From a virus: a stretch of 64,000 nucleotides of DNA. A program made the position numbers and the translations under genes. The stretch spans positions 20,432 through 84,431 of the IMG/VR virus record IMGVR_UViG_3300033997_000406; one strand, 5' to 3'. Of this stretch, positions 1 to 7,759 are shown one piece after another (the first letter of the stretch is position 1; each line of letters starts with the position of its first letter). Under the pieces are notes generated by a model. That model was given only the letters and a program-made list of their open reading frames with translations, was not told the origin of the DNA and did no database searches.

Positions 1-433
1 AGAACGAGGGAAAGCCATTGGCGTAAACAACTAATGCTTGATCCTCACCAGAGTTACTGATTTTCATCATGGAGTAGTTTTTGTGCTGATCCAGGCTAAT
101 CATGTGTGTAGCGTCTGGCTGGCCTGCTTTTTCATCGGCAACGCGACAAAGAAGCTCCAGCTCTTCTATCAGGCAATTTGCAGTACTGTGGAGCCTCAAA
201 TACAGCTGTGCGATTTGCGCATCACTGAAACGAACCTGACCAGAAAAGCCACCAGCCTCTGAGGGCTCTTTGTGGCCGCTGAGTATTGCTGACGCTTGCA
301 GCATATCTGCCAGTGAATAACCCCTTACTACTTTCGCTTCTTCAGCGGTCGACGTTCCAACCCCTTCAAAAGCCATACCCACCTTGACACAGGCGTCATT
401 TATTTCTTTAGCTCGCTGAATATCCACGGTCAT
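1..433 (-). CDS. Hypothetical protein, 3'-truncated by window edge
   Basis: An open frame of 144 codons starts at an ATG (431-433) and runs off the left edge without a stop. It overlaps the last 26 bases of the upstream 67-residue gene, so the two look translationally coupled. The visible part is soluble, with a helical LxxLHSTANxLIEELELLCR stretch. I do not recognise a family. Confidence 0.6.
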   Translation of the reverse strand, partial: MTVDIQRAKEINDACVKVGMAFEGVGTSTAEEAKVVRGYSLADMLQASAILSGHKEPSEAGGFSGQVRFSDAQIAQLYLRLHSTANCLIEELELLCRVADEKAGQPDATHMISLDQHKNYSMMKISNSGEDQALVVYANGFPSF

Positions 434-611
434 CACCCAATAAATTAGCTACAACAGCTTTTTCCACTACATCGTTGCGAATACTGGCTGATTCGCGCCA
501 GCGCCCCTTTCCGTCCATATACTGTGCGTACATTCCGGCCGGATTAATCCGGTGCAAAATATCGCCCACCAAAGCTGAGCGCTCTTCTAAAACTGATTCG
601 ACGTTGGCCAT
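408..611 (-). CDS. Hypothetical small protein (67 aa)
   Basis: This frame has an AAGG ribosome-binding site a few bases before its ATG and overlaps the next gene downstream. The protein is short and polar with no membrane segment, signal peptide or cysteine pair. A terminator lies just upstream (632-660), so it probably needs read-through or its own promoter. The function is unknown. Confidence 0.55.
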   Translation of the reverse strand: MANVESVLEERSALVGDILHRINPAGMYAQYMDGKGRWRESASIRNDVVEKAVVANLLGDDRGYSAS

Positions 612-631
612 AAAATCATTACCTTTTAGAA

Positions 632-660
632 AATAAAAAGCGCTGGACTATGCCAGCGCC
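632..660 (-). terminator. Rho-independent terminator (minus strand)
   Basis: On the minus strand there is a 7-bp stem (GCGCTGG/CCAGCGC) with a 6-base loop, followed by TTTTTATTT. It sits directly after the 58-residue gene at 670-846. Confidence 0.75.
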
Positions 661-669
661 TTTAGGTGC

Positions 670-846
670 TTAGTTCTTCAACTCTAATTTTGCAGTGGCC
701 GCCTGCTCGCGCATGGCCTTCAAACCATCCAGCATGGCAGCGAACTCTGACCAACGCATGGTGCCCTTAATAAACACCGGACGCTTAGTTTCTGCTGCTG
801 CTTGTTTGCTTGATGCAAAAATTGACTGTATTATCTCTGCTGACAT
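670..846 (-). CDS. Hypothetical small protein (58 aa)
   Basis: This short frame starts at ATG 844-846 behind a GAGGATATAACG leader (ribosome site GAGGA) and ends just before a terminator. The first 20 residues are Ala/Ser/Gln-rich; the rest is helical and charged. The clear start signal and the terminator argue that it is a real gene. No family is recognised. Confidence 0.55.
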   Translation of the reverse strand: MSAEIIQSIFASSKQAAAETKRPVFIKGTMRWSEFAAMLDGLKAMREQAATAKLELKN

Positions 847-893
847 CGTTATATCCTCATGATCTGCCCGACCATTTGTGTGTTAATGATGAA

Positions 894-926
894 GCTCTGT
901 AGCCAGTTACCAGCTGGCTACAGAGC
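894..926. repeat. Perfect 13-bp inverted repeat (hairpin)
   Basis: The arms GCTCTGTAGCCAG and CTGGCTACAGAGC are separated by 7 bases and lie between the 88-residue and 58-residue genes. No T-run follows on either strand, so this is either a weak terminator, an RNA-stabilising hairpin or a protein-binding site. Confidence 0.6.
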
Positions 927-928
927 GA

Positions 929-1195
929 TTAAACCCCTTCCGAGCCGCCCTTAAGTTTATCCGCGCTGATATTTGCCAACGCTTCATTAAGAGCTGCAAA
1001 ATACTCACTAACTAACAACTCAAGACCTCCTTTTTCATCGACTTCACGTAACCGATTTACATTGTCAATCTTATATCTTTCAATAAGTTGACTCTTCACC
1101 ATTGCTAAGCTCGGCTTCCAATCAGACAGAAAGTGTTTTGCTATCCACGCCTTTATAGCTGCATCAAATTCAAGCTGATTAGTGCTTCCGCTCAT
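929..1195 (-). CDS. Hypothetical protein (88 aa)
   Basis: This is a small, helical, charged protein. It is the first gene of the minus-strand group that diverges from the par locus, and its start lies 13 bases from a TAACGGTTA palindrome in the shared promoter region. The product is not recognised. Confidence 0.6.
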   Translation of the reverse strand: MSGSTNQLEFDAAIKAWIAKHFLSDWKPSLAMVKSQLIERYKIDNVNRLREVDEKGGLELLVSEYFAALNEALANISADKLKGGSEGV

Positions 1196-1207
1196 AGCTA
1201 TTTATCC

Positions 1208-1216
1208 TAACGGTTA
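1208..1216. promoter_or_regulatory. TAACNGTTA palindrome between divergent genes
   Basis: TAACGGTTA is a perfect 9-bp inverted repeat in the divergent region between the 88-residue gene and parA. Related copies precede other operons (see 6312, 12368, 17508, 26364, 39822, 44579, 57429). Confidence 0.55.
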
Positions 1217-1251
1217 TCAGTTATTAATTAACCACAATTTGAATTTACACA

Positions 1252-1318
1252 TTGATTTAATAAAAAGCAATGGTAATATTCCATAAATAATCTATTTATC
1301 TTCGTTTTTTTATGGAAT
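1252..1318 (+). promoter_or_regulatory. parA promoter with flanking operator arms
   Basis: A -35 box TTGATT (1252-1257), a 16-bp spacer and a -10 box TAATAT (1274-1279) form a good sigma-70 promoter. Two 10-bp arms, ATTCCATAAA (1278-1287) and TTTATGGAAT (1309-1318), are inverted with centres 31 bp apart, covering the start of transcription. This is the expected layout for the self-repressing operator of a P1-type parA (inference). Confidence 0.65.
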
Positions 1319-1358
1319 GATAGATTTATCAATGAAACAACTTAAGCGGAGCAACGAA

Positions 1359-2549
1359 ATGTCGGGCACTTCACCACAAAAAACTCTAAATCAAATATCC
1401 AACATCGCTCAGCGGCTAAGAGCGGTCATTAAACTAAACAAAGACCACGCACTGAGCCCGGACAGCGAAAGCGGAAAACTGGTAAGGCATTACAATCAGG
1501 CTGAGGCTATAAAAGCCACTGGCGCCCACGCTAAGAACATTGGCCCTTTGTGCGCTCAACTTGGCATTGATACACAGGACGGCAACCGCTGGCGTATCAC
1601 ATTAAAAGACGTTCAGGCATTGCGGGAGTCGCTGGGCTATTTGCCATTTGTTAGAGAAAAGAATCAGAAGCTGCAGATAATTGCAGTGAGTAGCCTTAAA
1701 GGCGGCGCAACAAAAACAACCATAGCGACCACACTGGCTGTTGGTTTGGCAACTGAGTGCAAAACACGGTACCGCGTTGGATTTATGGACCTAGACCCGC
1801 AATCAACAGCAACCAACCGGATCAAGCCAAATACTGACGAGACAATTATTAGTGCCGGCGACCTGCTGAGCGGGCAAGTGCAGCTGGATGAAGGCGAAAC
1901 CTTTGAACAGGCCTGTAAAGCTTCATTCTATCCAACAAACATACCGAACCTTCGGATCCTGCCAGCCAAAGAAAGCGACAGGGAATATGAAGTACTCGCA
2001 GAAGAGCGCAAGGCATCAGGCGGTTATATCGCCTACAAAGACCTACAGAGCATTATCGACGCCGTGGCTGATGACTTTGACATTATCATCATAGATACGG
2101 CCCCACAGTTCAGCACAGCAACGCTGGCAGCGCACTATTGCGCTAACAACCTGATTATTCCTATCCGCCCCTCTGAGGATGACCGGGACGCATCCAGCAA
2201 GTACGTCGACTTCTTAGAGCGCATGTATCACCTACTTGCGGGTATGGGACATGGCGGCTGGGATAACCTCTCTATTCTGCTCAGTGCCATTCGCAGCACC
2301 AGCAACGCACACAAACAAATGGTAAAAGAAATTCGCTCAGCCATTGGTCAGGACTGTTACGCCGTAGAAATACCTGAAAGCGAGGCTGTACTGACGTGCG
2401 CCAAGCAGTACTGCACGGTGTTTGATATGTCAGCCAGCGAGTATGTGAACCTTGGCAGCCGCAACACCATCAAAACCGCACAGACGGAATTCGGCCACTT
2501 CGTGGATGAAGTGGAAGCTCAAATTAAACGCTCTTGGGGTATAAAATGA
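1359..2549 (+). CDS. parA: ParA partition ATPase (P1 type Ia)
   Basis: This is a Walker-type partition ATPase of about 396 residues, close to P1 ParA. A deviant Walker A KGGATKTT lies about 115 residues in, followed by FMDLDPQ and IIIIDTAPQ strands. The first 100 residues carry the helix-turn-helix-containing extension used by type Ia ParA proteins to repress their own operon. The frame opens at 1317, but ATG 1359 is preferred because CGGAG lies 7 bases before it. ParA positions plasmid copies with ParB. The next gene overlaps its stop codon. Confidence 0.9.
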   Translation: MSGTSPQKTLNQISNIAQRLRAVIKLNKDHALSPDSESGKLVRHYNQAEAIKATGAHAKNIGPLCAQLGIDTQDGNRWRITLKDVQALRESLGYLPFVREKNQKLQIIAVSSLKGGATKTTIATTLAVGLATECKTRYRVGFMDLDPQSTATNRIKPNTDETIISAGDLLSGQVQLDEGETFEQACKASFYPTNIPNLRILPAKESDREYEVLAEERKASGGYIAYKDLQSIIDAVADDFDIIIIDTAPQFSTATLAAHYCANNLIIPIRPSEDDRDASSKYVDFLERMYHLLAGMGHGGWDNLSILLSAIRSTSNAHKQMVKEIRSAIGQDCYAVEIPESEAVLTCAKQYCTVFDMSASEYVNLGSRNTIKTAQTEFGHFVDEVEAQIKRSWGIK

Positions 2550-3082
2550 GTTCAACCCTATTTGTCTTGCGTGATAGTCGAGGCGACTGCGGCGGTAACG
2601 CTATGTTTTGGCCTACAGGTGGCGGCTATACCACTGACCTGAATAAAGCAGCTCATTACACAAAAGAACAGGCTGAGCGCCAACACAAAACCCGCCCCAC
2701 TGACATACCTCTACCTTTGGAGGCGCTGCAGAAGCTCACACGCATTACTGTAGACCATCAGTATCTACCGGACGAACACAACAACCACTCGCCTGATGCT
2801 GAGTATGTGATCCAGCACTGCAGAATGTGGGACGGCAACGACATCTACTTTCAGAACGATACCAGCGCCAGCAATGGCGATGACGTAAAAACAACAAACC
2901 TTACCAACGCAACCCGATACAGCAAAACCGAAGCCATTAAGCGAGCAGCAACGTTTAACAATGCTCAGATATGGCCATTACAGGATTTGGTTGCGATAGG
3001 CAGACAATCAGTGTCTGCGAAGCGAATAGACACAGCGGCAATGGCTGCACTGTCTGGCATTACAATTTTAGAGGCGGAATAA
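2546..3082 (+). CDS. Hypothetical protein inserted between parA and parB
   Basis: The ATG overlaps the parA stop (ATGA), so the gene is coupled to parA. The 178-residue product seems to be two diverged copies of one module of about 60 residues: TTDLNKAAHYTKEQAERQ in the first half matches TTNLTNATRYSKTEAIKR in the second, each followed by a hydrophobic PL..L segment. The function is unknown. Its position in the par operon suggests a maintenance role, but that is inference. Confidence 0.7.
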   Translation: MSSTLFVLRDSRGDCGGNAMFWPTGGGYTTDLNKAAHYTKEQAERQHKTRPTDIPLPLEALQKLTRITVDHQYLPDEHNNHSPDAEYVIQHCRMWDGNDIYFQNDTSASNGDDVKTTNLTNATRYSKTEAIKRAATFNNAQIWPLQDLVAIGRQSVSAKRIDTAAMAALSGITILEAE

Positions 3083-3084
3083 CA

Positions 3085-4080
3085 ATGGCAACGGCACCTG
3101 TACGCAAGAAACTTGAACTACGCGGCATCAGCGCAGACGCTATGGAAACAGCTCGGGCAAATTTCCAATCTATGGCGGCAGTGATAGAGATTCCTATCAG
3201 AGGCGGCAAAGTCGCTACATTCACTCTGGTTGTGGTACCAAGCGATGATATTGAATCAAAGACCTATGTAGCCGGTGAAAACGGTCGTAATCAAAAGCTA
3301 CTGAACAAAGTCTCTGTATCTGACATATCACCCACAATTAAAGCAAGCGGTCAGCAGTTCCCCGCCTTTGGTCAGTGGGACAACGATTTAATCAAAGTGA
3401 TTGACGGTTCACGCAGACGTTTTACGTGCAAAGCGTATAGCCAGCCCTATTACATTTACGTCACCAGTGACCCGATTGAGCGCGCTGACGTTCGCTATAT
3501 CAGCCAAGTGGCAAACATCAGTAAAGGCTTATCCCTGTATGAGAAAGGCTCTACCTTTGCGGCTTTACTTGATTATGGTACCTATGCCGACAATAAGAGC
3601 CTGGCAGAAGGTGAAGGCGAGCACGAAAGCACGGTATCTATTGCTATATCGTCCTTTAGAAACCTTCCAGTGTCTGTTGCTGAACGCATACCAAGCATAA
3701 GCGACATAGGCCGCTCTCTAATGAAAGAACTGATTGACCTTAGTTCTGACACCCGGTTAAGCGTAGAGCAGCGTACAGGCCTTATTGATACGGTCCTAAC
3801 TGATGAATTTAGTTTAGACCAACTAATTGCCGAATCAGGTTCAGAGGATCCAACCGTTTTAAATAACCTCTTTATCAAAAAGTACAAGGCTGCACACGCT
3901 GAGCTGCTTCCAAAAGCCAAGGAAAAAACACCAGCCCCTATTTTGGCTAGCAAAGGGAACACTCAGGCCGTTATCGCCAAGTCATCTAAACGAGGCTTTA
4001 CGGTTCAGATCAACTGCACTGACGCAAAGGTACGGGCTGCTATTGAGGCCGCCATACAGAAAGCGATTGAGGGTAAGTAA
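3085..4080 (+). CDS. parB: ParB partition DNA-binding protein
   Basis: A 331-residue protein follows in the parA operon, the size of P1 ParB. The central part has the KIDG/KVIDGSRRRFTC core seen in ParB (about residues 110-120), then a helical DNA-binding region with a SVAERIPSISDIGRSL stretch and a C-terminal dimerisation-like segment. It should bind parS and activate ParA. No spacer exists between parB and the next gene, so I cannot place parS. The start at 3085 has GAGGCGG ahead of it. Confidence 0.85.
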   Translation: MATAPVRKKLELRGISADAMETARANFQSMAAVIEIPIRGGKVATFTLVVVPSDDIESKTYVAGENGRNQKLLNKVSVSDISPTIKASGQQFPAFGQWDNDLIKVIDGSRRRFTCKAYSQPYYIYVTSDPIERADVRYISQVANISKGLSLYEKGSTFAALLDYGTYADNKSLAEGEGEHESTVSIAISSFRNLPVSVAERIPSISDIGRSLMKELIDLSSDTRLSVEQRTGLIDTVLTDEFSLDQLIAESGSEDPTVLNNLFIKKYKAAHAELLPKAKEKTPAPILASKGNTQAVIAKSSKRGFTVQINCTDAKVRAAIEAAIQKAIEGK

Positions 4081-4419
4081 ATGTCCGGACCAACTGAAAA
4101 GGAAATTAACGTCACTTTAGCCAGGTATGAAGCACCAGCAGATCTTGTATTTGACCCTGACGGCCACCCAATGACTCACAACGCCCTGATTAATGAGTAT
4201 AGGGATTTGAACTACTGCAACAACTGGAACCTATTAATGCCGTTGGCCATAAAGCTACACATTGGCTTTGACCCATTGCCCACAGATGAAACAGCACCAG
4301 CGGTAGCCTGGAGTAATGCGGCGGCTATTCAAGTGACTGCAGATACCCACCAACGAGCTATCGCTGAGTGCGCCTATCTAATCGTCACTGAACGTAACAG
4401 TGTGGCACTCACAGGTTAA
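4081..4419 (+). CDS. Conserved phage-type small protein (112 aa)
   Basis: The ATG follows the parB stop directly. The pattern YRDLNYCNNWNLLMPLAIKL, then a WSNAA strand and an AIAECAYLIV helix, resembles small phage proteins with a DWNxLMPVxEKI signature (sometimes called phage ABA-sandwich proteins), but this is a weak match. The role is unknown. Confidence 0.6.
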   Translation: MSGPTEKEINVTLARYEAPADLVFDPDGHPMTHNALINEYRDLNYCNNWNLLMPLAIKLHIGFDPLPTDETAPAVAWSNAAAIQVTADTHQRAIAECAYLIVTERNSVALTG

Positions 4420-4428
4420 GGGCTCCGT

Positions 4429-5628
4429 ATGCAATCCATTGTGCAACAAATTTACGAGCAATCAACTGGGCCTTTAACAAACCAGCAGCTGTATGACGCA
4501 CTGGCAGAACGCGGCTATAGCAAAGACGACTATCAGGAAGTTGGTCAGTCAGGTAAGCGCCACAACCTGTTTTACAGGCGGGTAAGGTGGGTTCAGCAGT
4601 CACTTAAAAAGCGATCACTGGTGTTACGCACAGGCAAGAACGCTTGGGAACTGTCCACCCACAGAAAGATAGAACTGCGCTCCATAGGAGCTGCACAATC
4701 AGTTATAGCTATGAGCACGTCCTTAGGTATCGCTATATGGGGCAAAAGCGAGGTTATTGGTCGCGATGTCATAGACGAACCAGTGCATTTGATTTTGTCA
4801 TCGCCACCTTACCCACTCAAAGTAGCAAGGGCTTACGGCAACCCTGTTATAGATGAATACATCGACTTTCTATCTATGGTGCTTGAGCCGTGGATTGATA
4901 AGCTGGCCCCTGGGGGGAGTATTGCGCTTAACGTTAGCAATGACATCTTTGAGGATGGCTCACCAGCCAGATCAACATACCTTGAAGAAATGACAATAGC
5001 CCTTAAAAAACGCTTTGGCCTGCACCTTATGGACCGTATGCCATGGGTAAGCAATAAAGCACCCGGACCTATTCAGTGGGCCAGCCTTGAAAGAACTCAG
5101 CTAAACGTTGGCTATGAGCACATTATATGGTTCACCAACGACCCGTTTAAGTGCTTTTCTAACAATCAGCGAGTACTGCAAGAGCATTCTGAACAGCACA
5201 AACGACTAATGGCCAAAGGCGGAATGCAATACCACTCAACTGCAGCTGATGGCAATTATGTGAAAAAGGTAGGAGCCTATGGCGCACAGACTAAGGGGCG
5301 CATCCCTACAAACGTTCTGCAGTTCTCCAATTACTGTAAATCCGGACGACAAGTAACTGCATTTGCCAAAAGTTTGGGGATGCCAGCACACGCGGCAAAG
5401 TTCCCTGTATCGCTGTGCAACTTTCTGATTGAGTTTTTAACTCAGCCTGGACAGTTGGTTGCTGATATTTTTTCTGGCACCCTGACCGTAGGGGAGTCAG
5501 CAGAAGGGCTAAATAGGCGGTGGGTTTGCGTTGAAATGATGTGGGAATACATTAAACAGTCATTCCCTCGCTTTGAACGATTCGGGCACGATGTTTATTG
5601 GAACCCTTCATTTTTAAAAGCCATTTGA
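4429..5628 (+). CDS. Site-specific DNA methyltransferase (beta-class order)
   Basis: The 399-residue protein has the catalytic SPPY motif at residues 125-128 and, about 220 residues later, the AdoMet-binding loop IFSGTLTVGE. Motif IV before motif I is the beta-class order, and SPPY favours N4-cytosine, with N6-adenine possible. The first 80 residues look like a winged-helix domain (GPLTNQQLYDALAERGY). No partner endonuclease is next to it, so it probably shields the phage-plasmid from host restriction. It follows the par genes on the same strand. Confidence 0.85.
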   Translation: MQSIVQQIYEQSTGPLTNQQLYDALAERGYSKDDYQEVGQSGKRHNLFYRRVRWVQQSLKKRSLVLRTGKNAWELSTHRKIELRSIGAAQSVIAMSTSLGIAIWGKSEVIGRDVIDEPVHLILSSPPYPLKVARAYGNPVIDEYIDFLSMVLEPWIDKLAPGGSIALNVSNDIFEDGSPARSTYLEEMTIALKKRFGLHLMDRMPWVSNKAPGPIQWASLERTQLNVGYEHIIWFTNDPFKCFSNNQRVLQEHSEQHKRLMAKGGMQYHSTAADGNYVKKVGAYGAQTKGRIPTNVLQFSNYCKSGRQVTAFAKSLGMPAHAAKFPVSLCNFLIEFLTQPGQLVADIFSGTLTVGESAEGLNRRWVCVEMMWEYIKQSFPRFERFGHDVYWNPSFLKAI

Positions 5629-5642
5629 AAAAAGGACCAGGT

Positions 5643-5798
5643 ATGAAGTACCAGCTTTGGTTAGTGCAACTTAGCTTATTAATCCGTGACAAGTTTCAAT
5701 ACTGTGCAGACTGGGAGCAGTGGGACGAATGGCGCGACTACTTCAATCAAGGCTCTTCACCTGAAGAAGCTTTAAACGAATCGCACAGGCCTGGCTAA
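5643..5798 (+). CDS. Small hypothetical protein (51 aa)
   Basis: ATG 5643 follows an AAAAGGACCAGGT leader and starts 15 bases after the methyltransferase stop. The product is rich in Trp and acidic residues (DWEQWDEWRDYF). A longer frame opens inside the methyltransferase but lacks a ribosome site. The function is unknown. Confidence 0.55.
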   Translation: MKYQLWLVQLSLLIRDKFQYCADWEQWDEWRDYFNQGSSPEEALNESHRPG

Positions 5799-5850
5799 AA
5801 GCGAAGTACAGGCCCAGCATTAAACCTTGACAACAAAGGAGCAAGACACA

Positions 5851-6314
5851 TTGAGCGCATTTTTTATTTGGACAGACTTAGAAACAGGCGGCCTCGCTGG
5901 AAAACTGGATAACGGACAACTGGGCTGTAACTACTACCCTATTGCAGAACCTATGGCATTGAGCAGGAAAGTGCTGAGCAAGCCATCTTGGACCACCTGA
6001 AAAGCAACGGCGTCGACGCCTACGACAAAAAAACTAAAACGGGCGGGATTATGGCGGGCAACTCTATAGTGCTGGACCGTATGTTTATTGCAGCACAAAT
6101 GCCTAAATTTGAAAGCTACATGCACTATCGCCAACTGGATGCGTCTGCGCTGGCCATTGCTGCCCGTTATTGGGCGCCAGAAGTGGCTAAAGAAGCTATA
6201 GCGAACAAAGCTTATGGTCATGAAGCGCTGGCGGATATACGGGAAAGCATTGCAGAAGCAAGGGTGTATATGGATATGTTTAAGCTGAAGAGCTTATCAC
6301 CTAATTTATCCTAA
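5851..6314 (+). pseudogene. orn-like: Decayed oligoribonuclease-like DEDDh exonuclease
   Basis: A TTG behind AAAGGAGCAAGACACA starts a frame reading FFIWTDLETGG, the ExoI motif of oligoribonuclease. It stops at 5998-6000 after a shift. The second frame, open from about 5935 to 6314, resumes with the family's C-terminal half: GNSIVLDRMFI, MHYRQLDASALAIAARYW and HEALADIRESIAEA (ExoIII). Roughly 60 middle residues are missing and the halves are in different frames, so this looks like a deletion pseudogene with the junction near 5950. The shifted half could still be translated from TTG 5988, but would lack the ExoI acids. Confidence 0.75.
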
Positions 6315-6320
6315 CAGTTA
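6312..6320. promoter_or_regulatory. TAACNGTTA palindrome
   Basis: TAACAGTTA lies 3 bases upstream of the -35 box of the promoter at 6324-6351, immediately after the exonuclease pseudogene stop. Confidence 0.55.
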
Positions 6321-6323
6321 ACA

Positions 6324-6351
6324 TTGATTATTTGGTAGAACCCACTATAAT
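6324..6351 (+). promoter_or_regulatory. Sigma-70 promoter of a short transcript
   Basis: The boxes are TTGATT (6324-6329), a 16-bp spacer and TATAAT (6346-6351). Transcription would start near 6358, only about 30 bases before a strong terminator stem, giving an RNA of about 55 bases or a leader for the gene at 6475. Confidence 0.65.
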
Positions 6352-6387
6352 CGATAACGCTTTTTGACAGGAAGAAACCTTGGTATT

Positions 6388-6412
6388 GCCCCGCTCCCCG
6401 CGGGGCTTTTTT
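6388..6412 (+). terminator. Strong rho-independent terminator
   Basis: A perfect 7-bp GC stem (GCCCCGC/GCGGGGC) with a 5-base loop is followed by six T residues. It lies between the promoter at 6324 and the small membrane-protein gene at 6475. Confidence 0.85.
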
Positions 6413-6474
6413 ATTGTCCTGGAACACACTCAGCATTACAATGCGGCTCGCATCAAATAGAAGGGCCAGTATCT

Positions 6475-6678
6475 ATGCTTTCTCTACCATCCATCACCAG
6501 CGGCGGCAAAGACAAGCCAGAGATTTTTACCTCAGCTGGCGGTACATCACTTCCACCAATACCAGGCGATGAGGCCTACACAGAACCAAGCGAAACAAAC
6601 TATGAGTACGCCTATCTTTTTATAGTTTTTGTACTTGTTGCGGTGATATGGCGGGCCTACAAAGGCAATAAGGACTAA
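6475..6678 (+). CDS. Small single-pass membrane protein (67 aa)
   Basis: From ATG 6475 the protein has a Pro/Gly/Ser-rich N-terminal half and one C-terminal membrane segment (YLFIVFVLVAVIWRAY) followed by a short basic tail. The frame is open further upstream across the terminator, but that part is unlikely to be coding. The function is unknown; the layout allows read-through control from the promoter at 6324. Confidence 0.5.
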   Translation: MLSLPSITSGGKDKPEIFTSAGGTSLPPIPGDEAYTEPSETNYEYAYLFIVFVLVAVIWRAYKGNKD

Positions 6679-6696
6679 CGCTGACTGGCGCCAGCT

Positions 6697-7152
6697 TTAG
6701 TTTGGCTCAATCCAGCCCAAGCTTAATCCTTGGCAACGCATTGCAAATATCTCAAACTCAGACTTATCGTTGTCTGAAAACGAATACCCCTCACCGTAAG
6801 CAATGCCGCGAGTCCCTATCAAAATATCAAACGGCTTAAACCTCTGCACCTTGCAGACATCCCTATAAATCCGTTCTTCGCCCTTTGCAAAAAAGACGTT
6901 CACAAAGGCCGTTGCAACATGACCAGCAGATATAAAGTCAAATAGCTTTGCATAGTCCTGAGACAGCCTGTAACCCTCCTGATCTGGCACTATGACAATC
7001 GGCTTTCCTGATGCGTCAGGTTGAGCCGTTACCTTGTCGCCCTCGCGCAGCCACACTAAAGAGCTACCCTGCTCAGCTAAAGCTTTAGCAGCATCCAGAG
7101 TGAGGCCGCTTATTGTCACGCTGTATAACTGTTCACTTTTCTGATATTCCAT
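6697..7152 (-). CDS. Hypothetical protein (151 aa)
   Basis: This is the last gene of a minus-strand accessory group, starting 9 bases after the HTH gene. It is a mixed alpha/beta soluble protein without cysteine clusters. I recognise no family. It converges with the small membrane-protein gene to its left and no terminator is visible between them. Confidence 0.6.
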   Translation of the reverse strand: MEYQKSEQLYSVTISGLTLDAAKALAEQGSSLVWLREGDKVTAQPDASGKPIVIVPDQEGYRLSQDYAKLFDFISAGHVATAFVNVFFAKGEERIYRDVCKVQRFKPFDILIGTRGIAYGEGYSFSDNDKSEFEIFAMRCQGLSLGWIEPN

Positions 7153-7160
7153 ACTTGCCC

Positions 7161-7424
7161 CTACGGTTTTCTTAATTTGATGTTGTACGAATGCTCAGGC
7201 GGCTTTATCCATGCCCGGTAAAAGAAATTAGGCAGTACTTGGGTGGCGTCCGCCAGCAGCTCTATTTCTTCATTGGTGGGGTAATTGCGGCCTGATTCAA
7301 TGCCAGCCAGGCGAACAGAGTTAATGCCGGTCATGTCCATAAGTTCGTCTAAAGACAGGCCTCCAGCAAATCTGGCGCACTCTAAAGCGCTACCCTCAAA
7401 CTTGTCTGACTGAATAAACGCCAT
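7161..7424 (-). CDS. XRE-family helix-turn-helix regulator (87 aa)
   Basis: Residues 15-65 form a Cro/C1-type DNA-binding domain: ALECARFAGGLSLDELMDMTG, then the recognition-helix region SVRLAGIESGRNYPTNEEIELLADA. It lies 2 bases after the coiled-coil gene. It is probably a transcription factor acting on this accessory group or on host genes; its target is not known. Confidence 0.75.
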   Translation of the reverse strand: MAFIQSDKFEGSALECARFAGGLSLDELMDMTGINSVRLAGIESGRNYPTNEEIELLADATQVLPNFFYRAWIKPPEHSYNIKLRKP

Positions 7425-7426
7425 GA

Positions 7427-7759
7427 CTACAGCCTTTTTCTGACTTTCAATAGCGCCAAATCCAGCTGAAGCTCGCTTATCTCAGAATCTAGCTCTACCC
7501 TTTGATGAAACAACTTCGGATCACTCTGCTTTTTTGCGTCAGACATCAGCTTCTTTTCCTCTTTGGCCAGCCGACTTAATTCAGCAGAATCTTCCGGAGA
7601 CATTTTTCCGGCCTGCATCCTTTCAACAAAAGGTACAGCACTTCGCCTCAACTCAAACACTTTGCTAAGCGGCGATGACTGCATGAATGCAACCAATTCG
7701 TCTCGCTTCTTACGCCTGACTTCTATAGCTTTCTCAAGGAGCTGAACCGTAATACTCAT
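7427..7759 (-). CDS. Coiled-coil hypothetical protein (110 aa)
   Basis: The protein is almost all charged helix (KAIEVRRKKRDEL, LSRLAKEEKKLMSDAKKQ, LDSEISELQLDLALLK) with a short Pro break, so a coiled-coil is likely. Its ATG overlaps the stop of the 76-residue gene upstream. The function is unknown. Confidence 0.6.
   Translation of the reverse strand: MSITVQLLEKAIEVRRKKRDELVAFMQSSPLSKVFELRRSAVPFVERMQAGKMSPEDSAELSRLAKEEKKLMSDAKKQSDPKLFHQRVELDSEISELQLDLALLKVRKRL

Noticed and set aside
38-262. 74-residue plus-strand frame at the window start
   Set aside because: It lies opposite the coupled minus-strand gene at 1-433 and has no ribosome site.
2971-3084. 38-residue N-terminal extension of ParB
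   Set aside because: It overlaps the preceding gene out of frame; ATG 3085 has GAGGCGG ahead and gives P1 ParB length.
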